The translations under genes and the position numbers were made by a program. Under the pieces are notes generated by a model. It worked only from the letters and a program-made list of their open reading frames with translations, did not search any database and had not been told where the DNA came from. 64,000 nucleotides of DNA from Saccharopolyspora gloriosae (GTDB lineage Bacteria; Actinomycetota; Actinomycetes; Mycobacteriales; Pseudonocardiaceae): NCBI RefSeq assembly GCF_022828475.1, contig NZ_CP059557.1, positions 1,736,001-1,800,000 on the forward strand. The letters run 5' to 3'. Below, piece by piece: positions 38,568-47,881 of the stretch (positions are counted from its first letter, which is position 1; the number at the start of each line of letters is the position of its first letter).

Positions 38568-38808
38568 AACGGCCGTGCCGTTGGCGGCGAAGCCCGCGAA
38601 GGGCGGCGAAGCCCGCCTGCCTCGCGGCCGAAGGCCGTGCTTTGCGGCGAAGCCGTGCCTGGATGTGCGAAGCACATAGCCCACGTCAAGAAGGTGACCA
38701 CCGGCGGGTTCTCAGTGAGCCTCTCGCGAGGACAGCTTTTTCCCTCGTGGCGGAGCCACTCGGGAAAAAGATCCCGCAGCGAGAGGCTCACTGAGGTTCC
38801 GCTACCCG
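38568..38808. repeat. Nested palindromic repeat, copy D (inverted orientation)
   Basis: Outer arms 38711-38727 and 38779-38795 form a perfect 17-bp stem; inner arms CTTTTTCCC/GGGAAAAAG and a GTGGC/GCCAC tip complete the structure. It is nearly the reverse complement of copy C, including the TGTGC-GAA-GCACA hairpin near 38660 and the GGCGAAGCC mini-hairpins from about 38570. It lies directly after soxG and could end the sox operon before iclR. Confidence 0.85.
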
Positions 38809-38832
38809 ATCACCCAAGCAAAACAAGCCCAT

Positions 38833-38853
38833 CTGTTGCGCAATCAGCAACAG
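38833..38853. promoter_or_regulatory. Dyad in front of iclR
   Basis: CTGTTGC (38833-38839) and GCAACAG (38847-38853) are perfect inverted repeats seven bases apart, 45 bases before the iclR start. CTGTTGCG is shared with the dmg/sox control region, consistent with autoregulation by the IclR protein. Confidence 0.6.
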
Positions 38854-38898
38854 GTGTAGGTTTCGGGGGCTGATACCCGCAACGGATACGGTTGAACC

Positions 38899-39693
38899 GT
38901 GGTCAACGCAGGACGATCTTCCAACGGTGAACGGTCCGGCGCACTCGTGCAGTCGGTGGACCGGGCGGTGACCGTGCTGGAATTGCTCGCACGGCACGGC
39001 GAAGCGGGGATCACCGAGATCGCCGGCGAGCTCGGTGTGCACAAGTCCACCGCTTCCCGCCTGGTCAGCGTGCTGGTGTCGCGCGGTCTGGTCGAGCAGC
39101 TCGGGGAGCGCGGCAAGTACGTGATCGGGTTCGGCGTGGTCCGGCTCGCCGGAGCCGCCACCGACCGGATGGACCTGTCCAGGCTGGGTCGCCCGTTCTG
39201 CGAGTCGCTCGCCGAAGATCTCGGCGAGACGGTGAACATCGCGGTCCGCGACGACGACGTGGCCATCAACATCAGCCAGGCTCGCGGCACCGCGTCGGTG
39301 ACCGCGCACAACTGGGTCGGTCAGCGCACCCCGTTGCACGCGACCTCCAGTGGCAAGGTGCTGTTGGCGCACGCGCCGGTCGACGATCAGGACGTGCTGC
39401 TGGGCGGGGATCTCGTGCAGTACACCCCGCGCACCGTCATCGAACCGGACGAGCTGCGCGGCGGGTTCGAGCTCATCGTGCGGGACGGGTACGCGACCAG
39501 TTACGAGGAGCTCGAACTGGGTTTGAACGCGGCTGCGGTCGCGGTGCGCCGCCACGACGGGGAGGTGGTGGCCGCGCTGAGCGCTTCCGGCCCGTCGTAC
39601 CGCTTCTCCCGCAAGCGGATGCGCGAGGTCGTCGGTGCGATGAAGGTCGCGGCGAAGGAACTCTCCGGCCAGCTCGGCTTCCTGGAGGAGTGA
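38899..39693 (+). CDS. IclR-family regulator of the sox/dmg region
   Basis: Regulator of 264 residues. The N-terminal winged helix reads QSVDRAVTVLELLARHG and ITEIAGELGVHKSTASRLVS. The C-terminal effector domain carries the usual ETVNIAVRDDDVAINISQ, PLHATSSGKVLLAH and SYEELELGLNAAAVAVRR blocks. The GTG at 38899 is the first plausible start after the dyad. Location beside soxBDAG and the shared CTGTTGCG motif make betaine/sarcosine catabolism the likely target; the ligand is unknown. Confidence 0.9.
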   Translation: MVNAGRSSNGERSGALVQSVDRAVTVLELLARHGEAGITEIAGELGVHKSTASRLVSVLVSRGLVEQLGERGKYVIGFGVVRLAGAATDRMDLSRLGRPFCESLAEDLGETVNIAVRDDDVAINISQARGTASVTAHNWVGQRTPLHATSSGKVLLAHAPVDDQDVLLGGDLVQYTPRTVIEPDELRGGFELIVRDGYATSYEELELGLNAAAVAVRRHDGEVVAALSASGPSYRFSRKRMREVVGAMKVAAKELSGQLGFLEE

Positions 39694-39701
39694 CCCGTTC
39701 C

Positions 39702-39805
39702 AGGTGAATGCCTCCGTCGCCCGTTCAGGCCGGTCGAACGGCGCTTTCACCTCAATGGCAACAGCCTCCGTTGACCGGTGGGAGCGGGGAAGGCGACGTT
39801 CACCT
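39702..39805. terminator. AGGTGAA-type palindromic terminator region
   Basis: AGGTGAATGC (39702-39711) pairs at 9 of 10 positions with GCTTTCACCT (39743-39752), enclosing CGTTC/GAACG. A second TTCACCT arm occurs at 39799-39805. The region separates the convergent iclR and antiporter genes and resembles the AGGTGAGTGCCTCC palindrome at 58022, so it probably belongs to a terminator repeat family. Confidence 0.5.
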
Positions 39806-39813
39806 CGCCGAGG

Positions 39814-41385
39814 TCACTCGCGTTGGAGCATGACGTCTTCGAGGTCGAGTTCGTGCAGTACCCGGCGGAGGACTTCGTCGTCGATGCGGCCTTCGTCGCG
39901 GAAGCGGACGAACACGTCGCGTTCCGCGGCGAGCATTTCCGCGCGCAACCGCCGGTAGGCGGCGCTGGGGCTTTCGCCCACTTCCGCGTCGGAGCGGCCG
40001 AGTCGTTCCCACGCCCTGTTGCTGCGGCGTTCCGCTGCCCGGCGCAGGTGGTCGGTGACCTCTTCCGGTGGTGTTTCGTTCTCCGAGAGTTCTTCCAGCC
40101 TTCGTCGTGCGGCGAGCGCCGCGTTGTGCGCGGCCTCCGCTTCGGCGAGCGCGTCGGTGTAGTTCTCCTGGCCGCGGACCCCGAGTGCCCTGATCATCCA
40201 CGGCAGCGTGGCGCCGTGCAGCAGCAGCGTCCCCAGCGTCACGAAGAACGCGAGGAACAGCACCTGCGGCCGCTGCGGGAACAGCGCGCCGGTCGAGGTG
40301 AAATGCGGGATCGCCGCCGCCGCGGCCAGTGACACCACGCCGCGCATCCCGGCCCAGGACACGACGGCGCCGTAGCGCCACGGCGTGGGCTCGCCGCGCC
40401 GGAACAGCAGCTCCGGCAGCTGCATCGTGGTGAACACCCACAGCGCCCGCACCAGCACCACCGTCGCCGTCAGCGCGAGCCCGACCAGGACCAGCGGCCC
40501 CAGCTGCCCGGCCACCCCTTCGGTGACGCCGCGCAGCTGGAGCCCGATCAGCGCGAACACCAGCGCCTCCAGCAGGGTGTCCGCCGACAGCCACACCGCC
40601 CGGTCCTGCAGCCGCACCGAGGCGCTGCCGGTCGGTGCGCGCTGCCCCAGGTAGAGGCCCGCGACGACCACGGCGAGCACTCCGGACGCGTTGATCTCCT
40701 CCGCCAGCAGGTAGGCCGCGAACGGCACGAGCAGGCCGGCCGCGCTCTCCAGCAGCCCGTCCGTCAACGCCCGCCGCAGCCGGTGCACCACCCAGCCCAC
40801 CGCGAAACCCACGGCGAGCCCGCCGACGGCGGCGAGCAGGAACGAGCCCACGCCCGCCGCCGGCGAGTACCCGGTGCCGACCACGGTCGCCACGGCCACC
40901 CGGTAGGCGGTGAGCGCCGTGGCGTCGTTGACGAGGCTTTCGCCGCTGAGCACCGTCATCACCTTGCGCGGCAACCCGAGCCTGCGGCCGATGGACGCCG
41001 CCGCCACCGCATCCGGCGGCGCCACCACCGCGCCGAGCACCAGTGCCGCGCCCAGCGGCATCGCGGGCACCAGCCACCACGCCACCAGCCCGGTGACGAG
41101 CGTGGTGACCAGGACCGCGCCCAGCGCCAGCGAGCCGATCGGCCGGGCGTTGGCGCGGAATCCGAGCGTGGAGCTGGTCAGCGCCGCCGAGTACAGCAGC
41201 GGCGGCAGCACCAGGACGAGGATCAGTTCCGGGTTGATCGAGTAGTCCGGGACGCCGGGCACGAACGACAGCACGAGCCCTGCGAGGACCAGCACCAGCG
41301 GTTCGGACAGTCCCCACCGGCGGGCGAACGCCGTGATCGCCAATGCGACCGCCAGCAGCACCATCAGCTGCGGAAACTGGTGCAT
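39814..41385 (-). CDS. Na+/H+ antiporter, CPA1 family
   Basis: Cation/proton antiporter of 523 residues with about 12 membrane helices followed by a cytosolic helical tail from roughly residue 400. The transport-site motifs are present: VVAPPDAVAAASIGRR, with the Asp of the unwound helix, and SGESLVNDATAL with the ND pair. MRGVVSLAAAAAIP matches the conserved arginine-bearing helix. The role is probably pH and sodium homeostasis, possibly potassium. The tail (EAEAAHNAALAARRRLEEL) looks coiled-coil. It is not obviously in an operon with the upstream peptidase, which lies 74 bases away. Confidence 0.92.
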   Translation of the reverse strand: MHQFPQLMVLLAVALAITAFARRWGLSEPLVLVLAGLVLSFVPGVPDYSINPELILVLVLPPLLYSAALTSSTLGFRANARPIGSLALGAVLVTTLVTGLVAWWLVPAMPLGAALVLGAVVAPPDAVAAASIGRRLGLPRKVMTVLSGESLVNDATALTAYRVAVATVVGTGYSPAAGVGSFLLAAVGGLAVGFAVGWVVHRLRRALTDGLLESAAGLLVPFAAYLLAEEINASGVLAVVVAGLYLGQRAPTGSASVRLQDRAVWLSADTLLEALVFALIGLQLRGVTEGVAGQLGPLVLVGLALTATVVLVRALWVFTTMQLPELLFRRGEPTPWRYGAVVSWAGMRGVVSLAAAAAIPHFTSTGALFPQRPQVLFLAFFVTLGTLLLHGATLPWMIRALGVRGQENYTDALAEAEAAHNAALAARRRLEELSENETPPEEVTDHLRRAAERRSNRAWERLGRSDAEVGESPSAAYRRLRAEMLAAERDVFVRFRDEGRIDDEVLRRVLHELDLEDVMLQRE

Positions 41386-41459
41386 GCCAGCTCGTCTCCG
41401 TCCGTCCTGGCGGGTGCCTTCCGACGGGAAGTGTAGGGACGTGCGGCTGGTACTGCGCC

Positions 41460-43409
41460 TTACCGGAGGCCGTCGAGGTTCCGCTGCCCGGACACTTCAG
41501 ACGAACGACCTCCGAGGTGCTCGGCAAAGTGCTTCTCGACAGAGCGGTAGAGCCGTACTTGGTTCTCGTGGTTCGCGAAGCCGTGGCCTTCGTCCTCGGC
41601 GACCAGGTATTCGACGGGAATTCCCCGGCCCCGCAGCGACTCGACGATGTTGTCGGATTCCTCCTGGACCACGCGGGCGTCGTTGGCGCCTTGGGCGATC
41701 AGCAGCGGCGTGCGGATCCGGTCGACCATCGTGATGGGGGAGCGGGCCAGCATGTCGGCCTCCTGCGCGGGGTCCGCGGGGTCGCCGACGTAGCGGTACC
41801 AGCTGTTGGTCATGTGCGGCCGGACGAACGGCGGCAGGGTGCGCATGAAGTTCGCCAGGTTCGAAATGCCCACGTAGTCCACCGCGGCGGCGAAGCGCAG
41901 CGGAGTGACGGTGACACCGACCAGCGCCGCGTAGCCGCCGTAGGAGCCGCCGTAGATGCCGACGCGGTCGGGGTCGGCGTAGCCCTGCTCCACCGCCCAG
42001 TCGACGGCGTCGATCAGGTCGTCGTGCATCTTCCCGGCGAGTTCGCCGATCGCGCCGGTGATGTGCCGCTTCCCGTATCCGGTGGAGCCGCGGAAGTTGA
42101 CCTGCAGCACCGCGTAGCCGCGGTTGGCCAGGAACTGCACGGCCTCGTCGTAACTCCACGTGTCGTGCGCCCACGGGCCGCCGTGCACGATCAGCACCAG
42201 CGGCAGCCGTTCCGGTTCGACGCCGACCGGCAGCGTCAGGAACGCGTGCAGCGGCAGCCCGTCGCGGGCCGGGAAGCGGACGGAGGTCATGGGGGCGAGT
42301 TCCGCCGGGTCCAGCTGCGGGTACGGCCGGAACAGCAGTCGGCTCTCCCCGGTTTTGTGGTCGTAGAACCAGGTCGTCCCGGGCTCGCGGTCGTGGATGA
42401 AGCTGACGACCCAGAGCCGTTCCGACTCGTCGGAGGACACCGAGTGCAGCACGCCGTCGGAGAGTTCGGACAGCGCGGCGTGCACCTCGGCGAAGTGCGG
42501 ATCGACCGGCTTGATGATCGGCCGGTCGCCGACGAAGCGGGCCGCGATGACCTCCCCGGTCCGCCTGCTGGTGAGCACGGGCTGCGGCAGGACGCTCGCC
42601 AGCGATCCCAGGGTGCACAGGCTGTGCCCGTCCAGGGCCGCGACCACGGTCTGTTCACCGTTGGTCCGGTCGATGCGGACGAGCCGCAGGTCGTCGGAGT
42701 CCTGGTAGGCGCCGACCAGCAGCCCCTGCCCGTCGGGAGTCACCCGCTGCACCGGCACGCCCAGCGGGTGCTCCGGGCCGCCTTGGCGGCGCAGGAGGCG
42801 CTTGTGCCCGGTGTCGGGATCGACGGCGTGGAACTCGTAGTTCCCGTCGTCGGCGAGCACCGAGTAGAAGGCCGCCCGGCCGTCGCGGTCGACGAGGTGA
42901 GCGCCCGCCGGATCGTCCTCCTCCACGTGAACCGTGGTCTCGCCGGTGGCGACGTCGATGCGGAACAGGTCGAAGTACAGCGGCCGCCGGTTCATCGTGA
43001 CGAGCACGCTGCCGGGAATCGACTTCAGCGGCTGGACGCCGACCACTCGTGATCCCGGCGGCAGCGGGGTCAGGTCGAGCGCCGGTTCGCCGGGCGCGTC
43101 GAGGTCGACCCGGTAGAGGTGCCAGTCCTCGTTGCCGTCGGTGTCCTGCTCGTAGAGCAGCCAGCGCGGGTCGTCGGTCCAGTGGTAGGTGTGGATGCCG
43201 CGCCGGGTGTCGTGCGTGACGCACACCGCGTCCTGGTGCTCCTCGTCGAGCCCCCGGATCCAGACGTTGGTCCGCCCGTTCTCCGGCGCGAGGTAGGCGA
43301 TCCGCGTGCCGTCCGGGGAGATCGACGCCCCGGAGAACTCCGGATCCGCGAAGAACTCCTCGACGTCGATCGATTTGGGACGGCCAAGGCGGGTCGGGTT
43401 CGCGGTCAT
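41460..43409 (-). CDS. S9-family prolyl oligopeptidase-like serine peptidase
   Basis: Cytosolic peptidase of 649 residues with an N-terminal seven-bladed propeller ([37 protein letters not shown]) and a C-terminal alpha/beta-hydrolase. The catalytic Ser is in [13 protein letters not shown], the Asp in QGANDARV and the His in [19 protein letters not shown] forms the oxyanion region. No signal peptide is seen. The ATG at 43409 is the start matching family length; the open frame extends much further upstream but there is shadow sequence. It degrades short peptides; no specific substrate is evident. Confidence 0.93.
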   Translation of the reverse strand: MTANPTRLGRPKSIDVEEFFADPEFSGASISPDGTRIAYLAPENGRTNVWIRGLDEEHQDAVCVTHDTRRGIHTYHWTDDPRWLLYEQDTDGNEDWHLYRVDLDAPGEPALDLTPLPPGSRVVGVQPLKSIPGSVLVTMNRRPLYFDLFRIDVATGETTVHVEEDDPAGAHLVDRDGRAAFYSVLADDGNYEFHAVDPDTGHKRLLRRQGGPEHPLGVPVQRVTPDGQGLLVGAYQDSDDLRLVRIDRTNGEQTVVAALDGHSLCTLGSLASVLPQPVLTSRRTGEVIAARFVGDRPIIKPVDPHFAEVHAALSELSDGVLHSVSSDESERLWVVSFIHDREPGTTWFYDHKTGESRLLFRPYPQLDPAELAPMTSVRFPARDGLPLHAFLTLPVGVEPERLPLVLIVHGGPWAHDTWSYDEAVQFLANRGYAVLQVNFRGSTGYGKRHITGAIGELAGKMHDDLIDAVDWAVEQGYADPDRVGIYGGSYGGYAALVGVTVTPLRFAAAVDYVGISNLANFMRTLPPFVRPHMTNSWYRYVGDPADPAQEADMLARSPITMVDRIRTPLLIAQGANDARVVQEESDNIVESLRGRGIPVEYLVAEDEGHGFANHENQVRLYRSVEKHFAEHLGGRSSEVSGQRNLDGLR

Positions 43410-43647
43410 GCGTGCTCCAATCGGTCGGCCCGCCGGGCTTCGCGTGCGGTGTTCCCGGTGGGGCGGTGGTCGCGTCAACCCCGACGAAACACCTGGCCGT
43501 TGCGGCATGCTCAAGGCCTTGGCGGAGTGTTCCGCGTCATATCCGGCCGCCGAATTCCGCGAAGCCCCGGGGAGCGAGTTCGCCGCCGGAAGGTTCGGGG
43601 CGGGACAATTCCCGCATCGGTTCCGGCATGAACGCGGGGGTGGCCCG

Positions 43648-43914
43648 ATGGCGGCGTGCGAGCACTTGGGGGAAGCGGCGGTCCGGGATCCGGAGCCGGG
43701 TTCCCGGACCGAATGCGAGGACTGCGCGAAGCTGGGCCTGAACGTGTGGGCGCATCTGCGGTTGTGCACCGAATGCGGGCACGTCGGCTGCTGCGACTCC
43801 AGCCCGCGGCGGCACGCGACGGCGCACTTCCACGACGTGGGCCATCCGGTGGTCCGCTCCTTCGAACCCGGCGAGTCGTGGACCTGGTGCTACGTCGACG
43901 AATGCCTCGGTTGA
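43648..43914 (+). CDS. UBP-type zinc-finger protein
   Basis: Small protein of 88 residues that is essentially a single ZnF-UBP domain. Ligands are apparent as Cys4/His6, Cys23/Cys26, Cys40/Cys43, Cys48 and His56/His60/His66, with WAHLRLCTECGHVGCCD as the core. Eukaryotic relatives bind ubiquitin tails. The actinobacterial ones are uncharacterised, although Pup-like or other C-terminal tails have been suggested as ligands; that is speculation. Its last 25 bases overlap the 3' end of the convergent membrane protein gene. Confidence 0.88.
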   Translation: MAACEHLGEAAVRDPEPGSRTECEDCAKLGLNVWAHLRLCTECGHVGCCDSSPRRHATAHFHDVGHPVVRSFEPGESWTWCYVDECLG

Positions 43915-45044
43915 GGTGAGATCGGGGCGTCGTCGTTGAAGCGGCGCCGGATGGCGTCGGCGAAGTCCCGTTGGCCCGCGCCGTCGAACAGGGCGGCCAG
44001 GCGGCCGGCCAGCTGGGTGCGGTCGGTGTCGCCGGTTTCCGGGCCGAGCTTGTCGATCAGCCCGTGCACGTGGTCGATGGCGGTGTGCTCGGCGCCCTCG
44101 GGCAGACCGTCGGTGACGGACCCCGCTGCCAGCTGCCCGTAGGAGAAGAACTGGCCGGACTCCAGCGTTCCGCTCAACGACAGGGAATCACGCTGGAACG
44201 GCAGCCCGTCCCGGAACGGTGCCTGCCGGGACGAGGGCACCAGGTGGCGGAACTGCTCGGCGATCTCGGTGCCGTTGGCCGCCGCCGACAACTGGGCGAG
44301 GGTGCCGATGAGTTCGGCGGCGCGTTCCACGTCGTCCTCGTTGCGCGCCAGCCACCACACGACGGCGCTGCCGGTGTCGCGCAGCACCTCGTCGCCCAGG
44401 TATTCGCGTTTGCTGCGTTCGTGGTCGCGTTCGCGGTGCCAGAGCTGTTCGTCCTTGCGGACCTCCGCGAGCCGCCGGAGCCGGTCGGCGTCCTGCTCGG
44501 GCAGCGTCAGCGTCACCTCCGCGGCCCACGTCTCCACGTGGCCGTGCTGATCGCGCTGCACCGCGCCGAGCGCGCCCGCCAGCTTGTGCGCCACCACGTC
44601 GGCCCCGCCGGGATGCTCGGCCGAAGTGATCTCGCGGGCACGGGTGAGCAGGGTGTCGACGGCCAGCCCGGCCGGGTTCTCGTGCGCCACCCCGACCGCG
44701 TCGGCCGGGCGCCGCCACCACACCGTCGCGCCGAACACGAACCGGTAGTCGGGTTCGGAGCTGGGCAGCGCGACGTCGCGCACCAGCCGCTGTTCGGGTG
44801 GTGCCGGTTCGGGTTCGGCGGGCGCGGCGGGACGCTGCTGCTGCACCACCAGCGCCTCCCGCAGCTCCTGCTGCCGGTGCAGCTGGACCAGCCGCCGCGC
44901 GTAGCCGCCGACGCAGGCGAGCAGTCCGGCGGCGATCAGCAGCCAGGACCACAGCGGCCAGCGCAGCGCCAACACGAGCACGGCGGGCACCAGCACGGCA
45001 CCGGCGGCGAGCGCGGCCAGCAGGATTTTGTTGTCGCGGCTCAT
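43890..45044 (-). CDS. Two-helix membrane protein of unknown function
   Basis: Protein of 384 residues not recognised by family. Two membrane helices come first (ILLAALAAGAVLVPAVLVLA and WSWLLIAAGLLACVGGYARRL), then a large cytosolic part containing a coiled-coil-like stretch (LRRLAEVRKDEQLWHRERDHERSKREYLGDE; read here from about residue 200). This layout resembles stomatin/SPFH-like or scaffold proteins, but I see no decisive motif. The ATG at 45044 is chosen because it begins just before the first helix. The gene overlaps the convergent zinc-finger gene by 25 bases. Confidence 0.75.
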   Translation of the reverse strand: MSRDNKILLAALAAGAVLVPAVLVLALRWPLWSWLLIAAGLLACVGGYARRLVQLHRQQELREALVVQQQRPAAPAEPEPAPPEQRLVRDVALPSSEPDYRFVFGATVWWRRPADAVGVAHENPAGLAVDTLLTRAREITSAEHPGGADVVAHKLAGALGAVQRDQHGHVETWAAEVTLTLPEQDADRLRRLAEVRKDEQLWHRERDHERSKREYLGDEVLRDTGSAVVWWLARNEDDVERAAELIGTLAQLSAAANGTEIAEQFRHLVPSSRQAPFRDGLPFQRDSLSLSGTLESGQFFSYGQLAAGSVTDGLPEGAEHTAIDHVHGLIDKLGPETGDTDRTQLAGRLAALFDGAGQRDFADAIRRRFNDDAPISPQPRHSST

Positions 45045-45204
45045 TTCCGGCCACTCCGCATCGATCGCTATCACGGCGCCGACCACTGTATGGCGGGTGA
45101 TCATCGCGGCGGTACCCGGCGTCCGGGCGACTCGCGCGGCCCGGTGTAACCGGTTCGGACCGTGGGTAGCCGCAGAGCGTGACCACGGGTTCCGGGGGTG
45201 GGTG

Positions 45205-45864
45205 ATGAGACGAGGGCGAACGGTTCAATCGCATCCGGTGCACACGGTTCACCGGATCGGCGCGGTGCTGCTGGGGTTGGGGTTGTGGGTGTTCGCGATC
45301 CTCGGGTTGGCCCGCGGGCTGGAGTTCTTCTCCACCAGGGGGCAATCGGTGCTGGGGCTGTCCAGCAACGGCCTGCTGTCGGTGATCTCTCTGGTGGCGG
45401 GCGCGGTGCTGATCGGCTGTGCGGCGTGGGGAGGTAAGCAGGCGTCGACGGTCACCACGTTGGCCGGTGCGGTGTTCCTGCTGTCCGGGCTGGTGCACTT
45501 GGCGATCCTGAACACGCCGCTGAACTTGCTGGCGTTCCGGCTGCCGAACGTGTTCTTCAGCCTCGTAGCCGGCCTGATCTTGCTGTTCACCGGCTTGTAC
45601 GGGCGGTTGTCGGGCGGGTTGCCGCCGGACAACCCGTATCGGCGGGAGCACCCCATGCGCACCCGCCGCCCCGGACCCGAACAGCAGCTCGAGGACGAGG
45701 AGCGCCCGGTGGACGCCGAGGAGCAGCGGTACCGGGAAGCGGAGATGGCGATGGGCGAAGGCCACCCCACTCCGGAGCAGACCCAGATCGTCATGCGCGA
45801 TCAGGCGAGACGCCGCGCGGTGGAGCGAGCCCGCACCCGCCGTCGCACCGAGGGCCACGCGTGA
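45205..45864 (+). CDS. DUF4383 membrane protein
   Basis: Protein of 219 residues with four membrane helices in the first ~150 residues (IGAVLLGLGLWVFAILGLA, LLSVISLVAGAVLIGCAAWGG, GAVFLLSGLVHLAIL, VFFSLVAGLILLFTGLYG), followed by a charged cytosolic tail. The pattern of NxPxNLLAFRLPNVFF and the helix spacing match DUF4383. The function is unknown. The ATG at 45205 is used; a GTG one codon earlier is equally possible. Its stop overlaps the next gene start (GTGA), so it leads a three-gene unit with two DUF1990 genes. Confidence 0.82.
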   Translation: MRRGRTVQSHPVHTVHRIGAVLLGLGLWVFAILGLARGLEFFSTRGQSVLGLSSNGLLSVISLVAGAVLIGCAAWGGKQASTVTTLAGAVFLLSGLVHLAILNTPLNLLAFRLPNVFFSLVAGLILLFTGLYGRLSGGLPPDNPYRREHPMRTRRPGPEQQLEDEERPVDAEEQRYREAEMAMGEGHPTPEQTQIVMRDQARRRAVERARTRRRTEGHA

Positions 45865-46535
45865 TCCTGCCGTGGTTGTGGCGCTGGCCGCCCGGCCTGG
45901 TGCTGGCCGTGCTGCGCGAGGTCACCAGCGACGTGCCGGTGCACCGGGTGGAGCGCGTCGAGTCGGTCCGCCCACCGCCGCCGCCGAGTCCGGCGCCGGA
46001 CCTGCAACTGCCGGAGGACGGGGTCGGCCCGTTGTTCCACCGCCGCTACTCGGTGGACATCGACCTGCACCTGGGCTGCGCGGAGGAGGTGATGGGCCTG
46101 TTCATCGCCGCACCGGATCGGATGGTGCCGGGGGAGGTGGCGAGCTTCGACGCCGAGGGCGACCACGTGGACCTGCGTCCGGGCGACGACCTGGTGGTGC
46201 GGATGCCCGGCCCGTGGAACGGCCCGGTGCGGGTGCTGGAGGTGACGCCGACGTCGTTCCGGCTCGTCACCCGGCGGGGGCATCTGGAGGCCGGGCAGAT
46301 CGAGTTCCGCGCCGCCGACCACGGGATGCGGCTGCTGTTCGAGATCGAGTCCTGGGCGCGCAGCAGCGGTTGGGCGGCTGACCTGCTCTACGACCGGCTG
46401 CGGTTGTCGCGGCAGTTCCAGGCGTACCTGTGGGTGCAGTGCTGCGCGCGGATCTGTGCCGTGTCCGGCGGCCGGATGCGCAACGGAGTGGAGATCTACA
46501 CCGGCCGGGACGTGCTGGCGGGAGAGTGGAGGTGA
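45861..46535 (+). CDS. DUF1990 protein
   Basis: Protein of 224 residues. After a proline-rich linker, the DUF1990 fold shows in FHRRYSVDIDLHLGCAEEVMGLF, VRMPGPWNGPVRVLEV, TRRGHLEAGQIEFRA and FEIESWARSSGWAADLLYDRL. DUF1990 proteins are bacterial and plant proteins of unknown activity with a possible hydrophobic ligand pocket. It overlaps the genes on both sides by four bases (GTGA), so translation is coupled. A second, diverged DUF1990 gene follows directly. Confidence 0.82.
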   Translation: MILPWLWRWPPGLVLAVLREVTSDVPVHRVERVESVRPPPPPSPAPDLQLPEDGVGPLFHRRYSVDIDLHLGCAEEVMGLFIAAPDRMVPGEVASFDAEGDHVDLRPGDDLVVRMPGPWNGPVRVLEVTPTSFRLVTRRGHLEAGQIEFRAADHGMRLLFEIESWARSSGWAADLLYDRLRLSRQFQAYLWVQCCARICAVSGGRMRNGVEIYTGRDVLAGEWR

Positions 46536-47182
46536 ACGTGGCCGGGTCGCGGTGCGCCGACGATCCGCGTCTGAGCCGGGAGTTGGAGCGGTTGCGGACG
46601 TTGCCGGTCAACTTCGACGTGCACGCCGTCGATCCGGAACGGCCCGGTCCGGAGTGGACGGTGGACGACTTCCGGCAACCGCTGCCCGCGGAACCGCCGG
46701 GGCCACCGCTGTCCGGAGGTCCGTGGGAACGGGCGTGCGCCTTGGTGCTGGACTACAAGTTCGCCGATCCGACCGTGGTGCGGCGATCCTGCCGCTCTTC
46801 GGATTCCCTCGCGGACTCGGAATTGCTGCTGGAGACGAATTTCTACGGTCTCACCTTCACGTTGCCGTGCCGGGTCGGTTCGGTCACCGACACCACCCGC
46901 GACGGTGCGCGGGTGTGGGGCTGGAATTACCGCACGCTGCAAGGCCATCTGGAGCAGGGGCAGATGGATTTCCTCGTGTCCAAGGACGTGGCCGGCGGCG
47001 AGGTCGAGTTCCGCGTCCACGCTTTCTCCCGCGCCGCGCCGATACCGAATCCGGTGGTGCGGCTGGGTTTCCAGCTGTTCGGCAGGAGCACGCAGCTGCG
47101 GTTCATTCGGAGCGCGTGTCGTCGGATGGTCGATTTGACGGAGCCAGTAGCGCGGCCAGCCGGTCGCAGTCGGCCACGGTGA
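46532..47182 (+). CDS. DUF1990 protein, second copy
   Basis: Protein of 216 residues from the GTG at 46532. It shares with the upstream protein the LVLDYKFADP-type core and VWGWNYRTLQGHLEQGQMDF, the equivalent of GHLEAGQIEF, and ends with LGFQLFGRSTQLRFIRSACRRM, close to other DUF1990 members. The two adjacent copies are probably old duplicates, as similarity is limited to motifs. Its last 80 bases overlap the 3' end of a convergent gene on the other strand, an unusually long overlap. Confidence 0.8.
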   Translation: MNVAGSRCADDPRLSRELERLRTLPVNFDVHAVDPERPGPEWTVDDFRQPLPAEPPGPPLSGGPWERACALVLDYKFADPTVVRRSCRSSDSLADSELLLETNFYGLTFTLPCRVGSVTDTTRDGARVWGWNYRTLQGHLEQGQMDFLVSKDVAGGEVEFRVHAFSRAAPIPNPVVRLGFQLFGRSTQLRFIRSACRRMVDLTEPVARPAGRSRPR

Positions 47183-47531
47183 CCGTCACCGCCGGATGCC
47201 GCACCAGCCCCAGCCAGTCGATCCCGGGCATCGGTTCGGCGAACCGGACGCACAACCCGCGATCCGCGTTGGTCGCGCAGGTGAGCCCGCCGTCGGTGAC
47301 CGACAGCCGCGCCGGTCCGGCAGTCGTCAGCAGCCAGTAAGGCCCGGTGACGCTGGTGCCGGTGATGTTCGAGCGCTCGGTGCGCAGGCACCACGGACCG
47401 AACCGCACGGTGAACTCGCTGTTGCTGACCCGGACCCACGTGGTGGGCGGGGTGATGCCGAACGGCAGCCCGAGCAGCCGGTGCGCGCGGCTGAACCGGA
47501 ACGGGAAGATCTCCACGACATCCGAATCCAT
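47103..47531 (-). CDS. Conserved hypothetical protein
   Basis: Predicted protein of 142 residues beginning MDSDVVEIFPFRFSRAHRLLGLPFG, with a mainly beta pattern (VRVSNSEFTVRFGPWCLRTE; YWLLTTAGPARLSV; HPAVTVTVADCD). No named family comes to mind, but the codon pattern and ordered hydrophobic strands support a real gene. It converges on the second DUF1990 gene with an 80-base overlap, which may cause antisense interference. A short tail follows DRLAALLAP. Confidence 0.65.
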   Translation of the reverse strand: MDSDVVEIFPFRFSRAHRLLGLPFGITPPTTWVRVSNSEFTVRFGPWCLRTERSNITGTSVTGPYWLLTTAGPARLSVTDGGLTCATNADRGLCVRFAEPMPGIDWLGLVRHPAVTVTVADCDRLAALLAPSNRPSDDTRSE

Positions 47532-47692
47532 GCCTCCGGATACCCCGCCGAGTCACCGGTCGCACCTGTTCATCTACAGGTTCACCGCCGATGATGACGA
47601 CGCCGTGGCGGCGGCGGTCAGCGGGCCGAGGCGCCTCGTTGGCGACCAGGCCCGAGGAGGTGCCGGGCGATCTCGTTCGCCCGGCTCTGAGA

Positions 47693-47881
47693 TCAACGGC
47701 AGGCTCGGACCGTCCGCAGGAAACGGGACCACTGCTGGGAGGTGGTGGTGAGGTGTCCGGCGGCTCGGTTCTTGCTGTCGCGCACCGCGGCGCCGCCATC
47801 GGGCAGGCGGCCGACTTCGACGCAGTTCGTTTCCTGGCTGCTGTGCGAGGACTTGCGCCAGCCTCGTGGCGCGACGCTCAT
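47693..47881 (-). CDS. DUF397 protein
   Basis: Small protein of 62 residues with the DUF397 pattern WRKSSHSSQETNCVEVG, LPDGGAAVRDSKN, and a TTTSQQWSRFLRTVR end. Its ATG overlaps the stop of the XRE/DUF5753 gene (ATGA), so this is an intact, coupled pair of the whiJ type. DUF397 partners are thought to modulate the DNA-binding protein. Its complete state contrasts with the decayed pair at 5.2-6.1 kb. Confidence 0.85.
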   Translation of the reverse strand: MSVAPRGWRKSSHSSQETNCVEVGRLPDGGAAVRDSKNRAAGHLTTTSQQWSRFLRTVRACR

